In this document: one piece after another, positions 5,606 through 7,397 of the stretch
How positions within the stretch are numbered: the first letter of the stretch is position 1
Layout of the letters: each line of letters starts with the position of its first letter
From: Methanobacteriota archaeon
GTDB lineage: Archaea; Halobacteriota; Methanosarcinia; Methanosarcinales; Methanosarcinaceae
DNA: 7,397 nucleotides
NCBI GenBank assembly: GCA_030837265.1
Contig: JAUPKV010000088.1
Span: 1 to 7,397, forward strand
Direction of reading: 5' to 3'
Notes under the pieces: model-generated
The model's database searches: none
Told to the model about the DNA's origin: nothing
Seen by the model: the letters and a program-made list of their open reading frames with translations, nothing else
Made by a program: the position numbers and the translations under genes

Positions 5606-6880
5606 TCACTCCAGAAAGTGCAGTGTCAACTTTGCAAGATCCCGATGCCTGACAACACCTACTATTTTATTATCATTGTCTACTACGGGAAGGGATCTGA
5701 ATCCATATCTGGAAAACATTTTCGTAGCTTCTCCAATACTGCTGCCTTTGATCAGGGTTATGACATTTTTATTCATAATATCCTTTAATAGTGCTTCGTC
5801 ATCCGCCTGCAGGAGTTCCTTAACATCAATTATCCCTAAAAGCTTATTATCCTCATCCGTAACGTGAATATACATTATTTCGTCTTTACCCTTTGCTCTT
5901 TTCGGATATTCGTCCTGTACGATCTCGACTGTTTCATCGGGTTGAGCTTTCAGGTATTTCTGTGTTGTAAGGTTTAATATGGTATCCTGGCGTTTTTCAA
6001 GGATTGACTTTATTTTATCAAGGTTTTCTGCGTCCATTAATTTCATTATAGCCGTTCGATCCTCTAAAGTCAGTACGGCTAACACATCGGCCGCCTGTCC
6101 CGGTGTCATTCTGTCTATCAGGTCTGCTACCGTTTCTTTTTTCATAGAGGAAATAATCTCTCTTTGCATATTCGGGCCAATTTCCTCCAGGGTATCTGAA
6201 GCGTGCTCAGCTTCTAGCTGGTTGATAACTGTCAGCCTTTGTTCGTGGTCCAGGTCTTCCAGAATTTCCACGATATCAACTGGTGGAAGATCGTTCAGTT
6301 TCTCCTTCAAAACCTTTAACTTCAAGTCACCGGTGAAACTTCCGATATCGTGGGGCAGGGCTTGAACATAGGACCAGGGAATTAGCTCTTCCTTGTTTTT
6401 ATCGTTTTTCTTGTGAATTCGATTTGCGATTTTATCGAGACCCAACCTTCGAAAACGGGCATTTTTAGAAGGATCCACGTCAGTGATGAAAAGTTTGTTT
6501 TTCCTCATTACCATCTTGATATCGTAAACAACCTCAACATCCGTATCTTCCAGATCCAGGATCTTCTTATCCATAATGTAGTCTTTCAGAAGGATAAATC
6601 CCTCGGGGATTTCGCACGCGAACTCCTCTACATCATCGATATCTATAGTTATTTCTTTTTCACTGAATGAACTGACATTACCCCAGGGTACCATTAATGA
6701 AGGATGACCAAAAGGCCGACTTACTATAATGTGTGTGACCTCGGCTACCTTATACTTATTAGTTATGATAAGGTCCAATAGCTTTCCTATTCTTTTTCCA
6801 TTGAGGATGACTCTCACATTCATTACTTCACTCAAAAAAAAGAGGCTTTCAGGCTGGTTGTTCGTGGACTCATTCTTCAT
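5606..6880 (-). CDS. Soluble PRC-barrel-like / MgtE N-domain / CBS-pair protein, no channel domain
   Basis: A protein of 424 residues with no membrane helix. Approximate order: a PRC-barrel-like segment (14-92, NVRVILNGKRIGKLLDL), a second such segment (100-180, ending LIPWSYVQALP), the MgtE N-terminal helical domain (190-298, with DIVEILEDLDHEQRL and MTPGQAADVLAVL), and two CBS domains (about 304-365 and 368-424, with LLGIIDVKELL and GFRSLPVVDNDNKIVGVV). In true MgtE channels this MgtE-N/CBS block is the cytosolic Mg2+ sensor that gates a C-terminal five-helix pore; here the protein stops right after CBS2, without plug helix or pore. It probably acts as a separate regulatory subunit, and the adjacent Nramp transporter is the obvious partner (inference). 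A longer frame starts at 6895, directly after the upstream stop, but its codons are themselves GGAGGTG, a near-perfect Shine-Dalgarno; ATG 6880 is the better start. Confidence 0.85.
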   Translation of the reverse strand: MKNESTNNQPESLFFLSEVMNVRVILNGKRIGKLLDLIITNKYKVAEVTHIIVSRPFGHPSLMVPWGNVSSFSEKEITIDIDDVEEFACEIPEGFILLKDYIMDKKILDLEDTDVEVVYDIKMVMRKNKLFITDVDPSKNARFRRLGLDKIANRIHKKNDKNKEELIPWSYVQALPHDIGSFTGDLKLKVLKEKLNDLPPVDIVEILEDLDHEQRLTVINQLEAEHASDTLEEIGPNMQREIISSMKKETVADLIDRMTPGQAADVLAVLTLEDRTAIMKLMDAENLDKIKSILEKRQDTILNLTTQKYLKAQPDETVEIVQDEYPKRAKGKDEIMYIHVTDEDNKLLGIIDVKELLQADDEALLKDIMNKNVITLIKGSSIGEATKMFSRYGFRSLPVVDNDNKIVGVVRHRDLAKLTLHFLE

Positions 6881-6885
6881 ATCTC

Positions 6886-6892
6886 CACCTCC
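6886..6892 (-). promoter_or_regulatory. Shine-Dalgarno site that fixes the start of the MgtE-N/CBS gene
   Basis: On the minus strand GGAGGTG lies 5 bases before ATG 6880 and matches the archaeal anti-Shine-Dalgarno (CACCTCC) fully. It sits inside what would be codons 2-4 of the longer reading frame starting at 6895, arguing against that longer start. Confidence 0.7.
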
Positions 6893-6895
6893 CAT

Positions 6896-7108
6896 TTACC
6901 TTACAAGTGTATAAAATTTATATATCAATATAATTACTAGCATTATTAGATAAAGTCTGAGGGCAAGAAGTGAAGCTCTTACCACAGGCGTCATCTTCAA
7001 GCGTGGCTTGCTGTATTTTCTATTGATTTCCGTTATTTTCTCTCTCCATCCTCTTGCCACATGGCTGATCCGTTCCTTCTCAGATGTGTCATCAACGCAG
7101 TTTGTCAC
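6896..7108 (-). CDS. Small single-pass membrane protein between Nramp and MgtE-N/CBS genes
   Basis: A product of 70 residues with a hydrophilic, basic N-terminal part (about 1-42, with ARGWREKITEINRKY) and one hydrophobic helix (about 46-66, LLALRLYLIMLVIILIYKF) near the C-terminus. An Arg (R51) lies within the hydrophobic stretch. I do not recognise a named family. The GTG start is chosen because AGGAGA (minus strand, 7117-7122) lies 8 bases upstream and no other start is better placed. It begins 36 bases after the Nramp stop and its own stop abuts the leader of the MgtE-N/CBS gene, so all three are probably one transcript. It could be an accessory subunit or membrane anchor joining transporter and sensor; that is inference from position and topology. 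The frame is continuous with Nramp except for the TAA at 7145-7147. Confidence 0.7.
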   Translation of the reverse strand: MTNCVDDTSEKERISHVARGWREKITEINRKYSKPRLKMTPVVRASLLALRLYLIMLVIILIYKFYTLVR

Positions 7109-7144
7109 ATTTATCGTCTCCTGGCCATTATCATTTTTTCTCGC

Positions 7145-7397
7145 TTATTGGAACATCTCTGGAAAGATCACGCTCAGGGCGTAGAGCGAGGATAAAATAA
7201 TTATCATGAGTACTATTGAGAAACCTAAAATATTCTGGATTAATGTATTTTTGTATTTCCCCATCAGCTCCTCATTGTTGAGTAAAAGTATTAGAAACAC
7301 CAGAGCTGCGGGTAGAAGAGTAACAGCTATAACCTGTACGAAAAGAGTTATCAGCACCAATGGGGCACCAGGAAGCAGAACAATAATTCCAGCTCCA
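7145..7397 (-). CDS. Nramp-family divalent metal transporter, C-terminal end
   Basis: The gene runs off the right edge; about 83 C-terminal residues are visible, including 12 codons upstream of the TTG at 7360 that continue the frame, so that TTG is internal. The fragment reads as two membrane helices (VLITLFVQVIAVTLLPAALV and ILGFSIVLMIIILSSLYAL) joined by LLNNEELMGKYKNTLIQN. The L-N-(N/D)-x-E-L-M-G-x-Y-(K/R)-N loop is characteristic of the Nramp/MntH C-terminal region. The family uses proton-coupled transport of Mn2+, Fe2+ and related ions, and one branch (NRMT) carries Mg2+. The diagnostic metal-site helices 1 (DPGN) and 6 (MPH) are outside the window, so the substrate cannot be called. 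It is the first visible gene of the minus-strand operon. Confidence 0.8.
   Translation of the reverse strand, partial: GAGIIVLLPGAPLVLITLFVQVIAVTLLPAALVFLILLLNNEELMGKYKNTLIQNILGFSIVLMIIILSSLYALSVIFPEMFQ

Noticed and set aside
5979..6365. Plus-strand open frame of 128 codons opposite the MgtE-N/CBS gene
   Set aside because: Serine-rich product typical of a frame antisense to a helical, charged protein; the minus-strand gene is strongly supported.
5606..6880. Calling this gene a complete MgtE magnesium channel
   Set aside because: It ends after the second CBS domain, and the downstream DNA encodes no MgtE membrane domain in any frame that I can see.
7145..7147. Readthrough of the Nramp stop into the small membrane gene (pyrrolysine-type decoding)
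   Set aside because: The stop is TAA, not the TAG used for pyrrolysine, and the downstream gene has its own Shine-Dalgarno and GTG start.

Overview
The window looks like chromosomal DNA from a methanogenic archaeon, most likely Methanosarcina or a close relative. Reasons are a glnK-amtB ammonium-uptake cluster of archaeal type, AT-rich gaps with TATA-like boxes, Shine-Dalgarno sites related to AGGAGGTGATC, T-rich terminators and some GTG starts. The genus call is inference from gene content and style; no 16S rRNA or other marker is present. I saw no tRNA, rRNA, insertion sequence, CRISPR array or transposon end.

Left part (+ strand): the C-terminal part of a multi-helix membrane protein of the UPF0104 / lysylphosphatidylglycerol-synthase-TM family (to 430), then a 330-bp gap with the control region of the nitrogen locus. 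Next come glnK (761-1111) and a first ammonium transporter gene (1124-2317), 12 bp apart, ending at a hairpin plus T-run. A second, divergent ammonium transporter gene (2617-3834) lacks a glnK of its own but has its own promoter and a strong terminator. The glnK and second amt upstream regions share the near-identical box TACTATAA(A)GTAGGA, suggesting co-regulation. GlnK should dock on one or both Amt trimers and block them when nitrogen is sufficient.

Middle: a small helical orphan gene with four cysteines (4095-4382, +) converges on a corA Mg2+-type channel gene (4417-5352, - strand).

Right part (- strand, read right to left): the C-terminal end of an Nramp-family divalent-metal transporter (runs off the right edge), a 70-residue single-pass membrane protein, and a soluble protein combining PRC-barrel-like segments, the MgtE N-terminal domain and paired CBS domains but no MgtE channel. 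These three are packed as an operon. With corA downstream they form a divalent-cation block. The notable idea is that the cytosolic Mg2+-sensing part of an MgtE channel has been separated from its pore and placed beside an Nramp transporter.

Two start sites were moved inward from the longest reading frame (second amt gene and the MgtE-N/CBS gene), because the extra codons coincide with the ribosome binding site.
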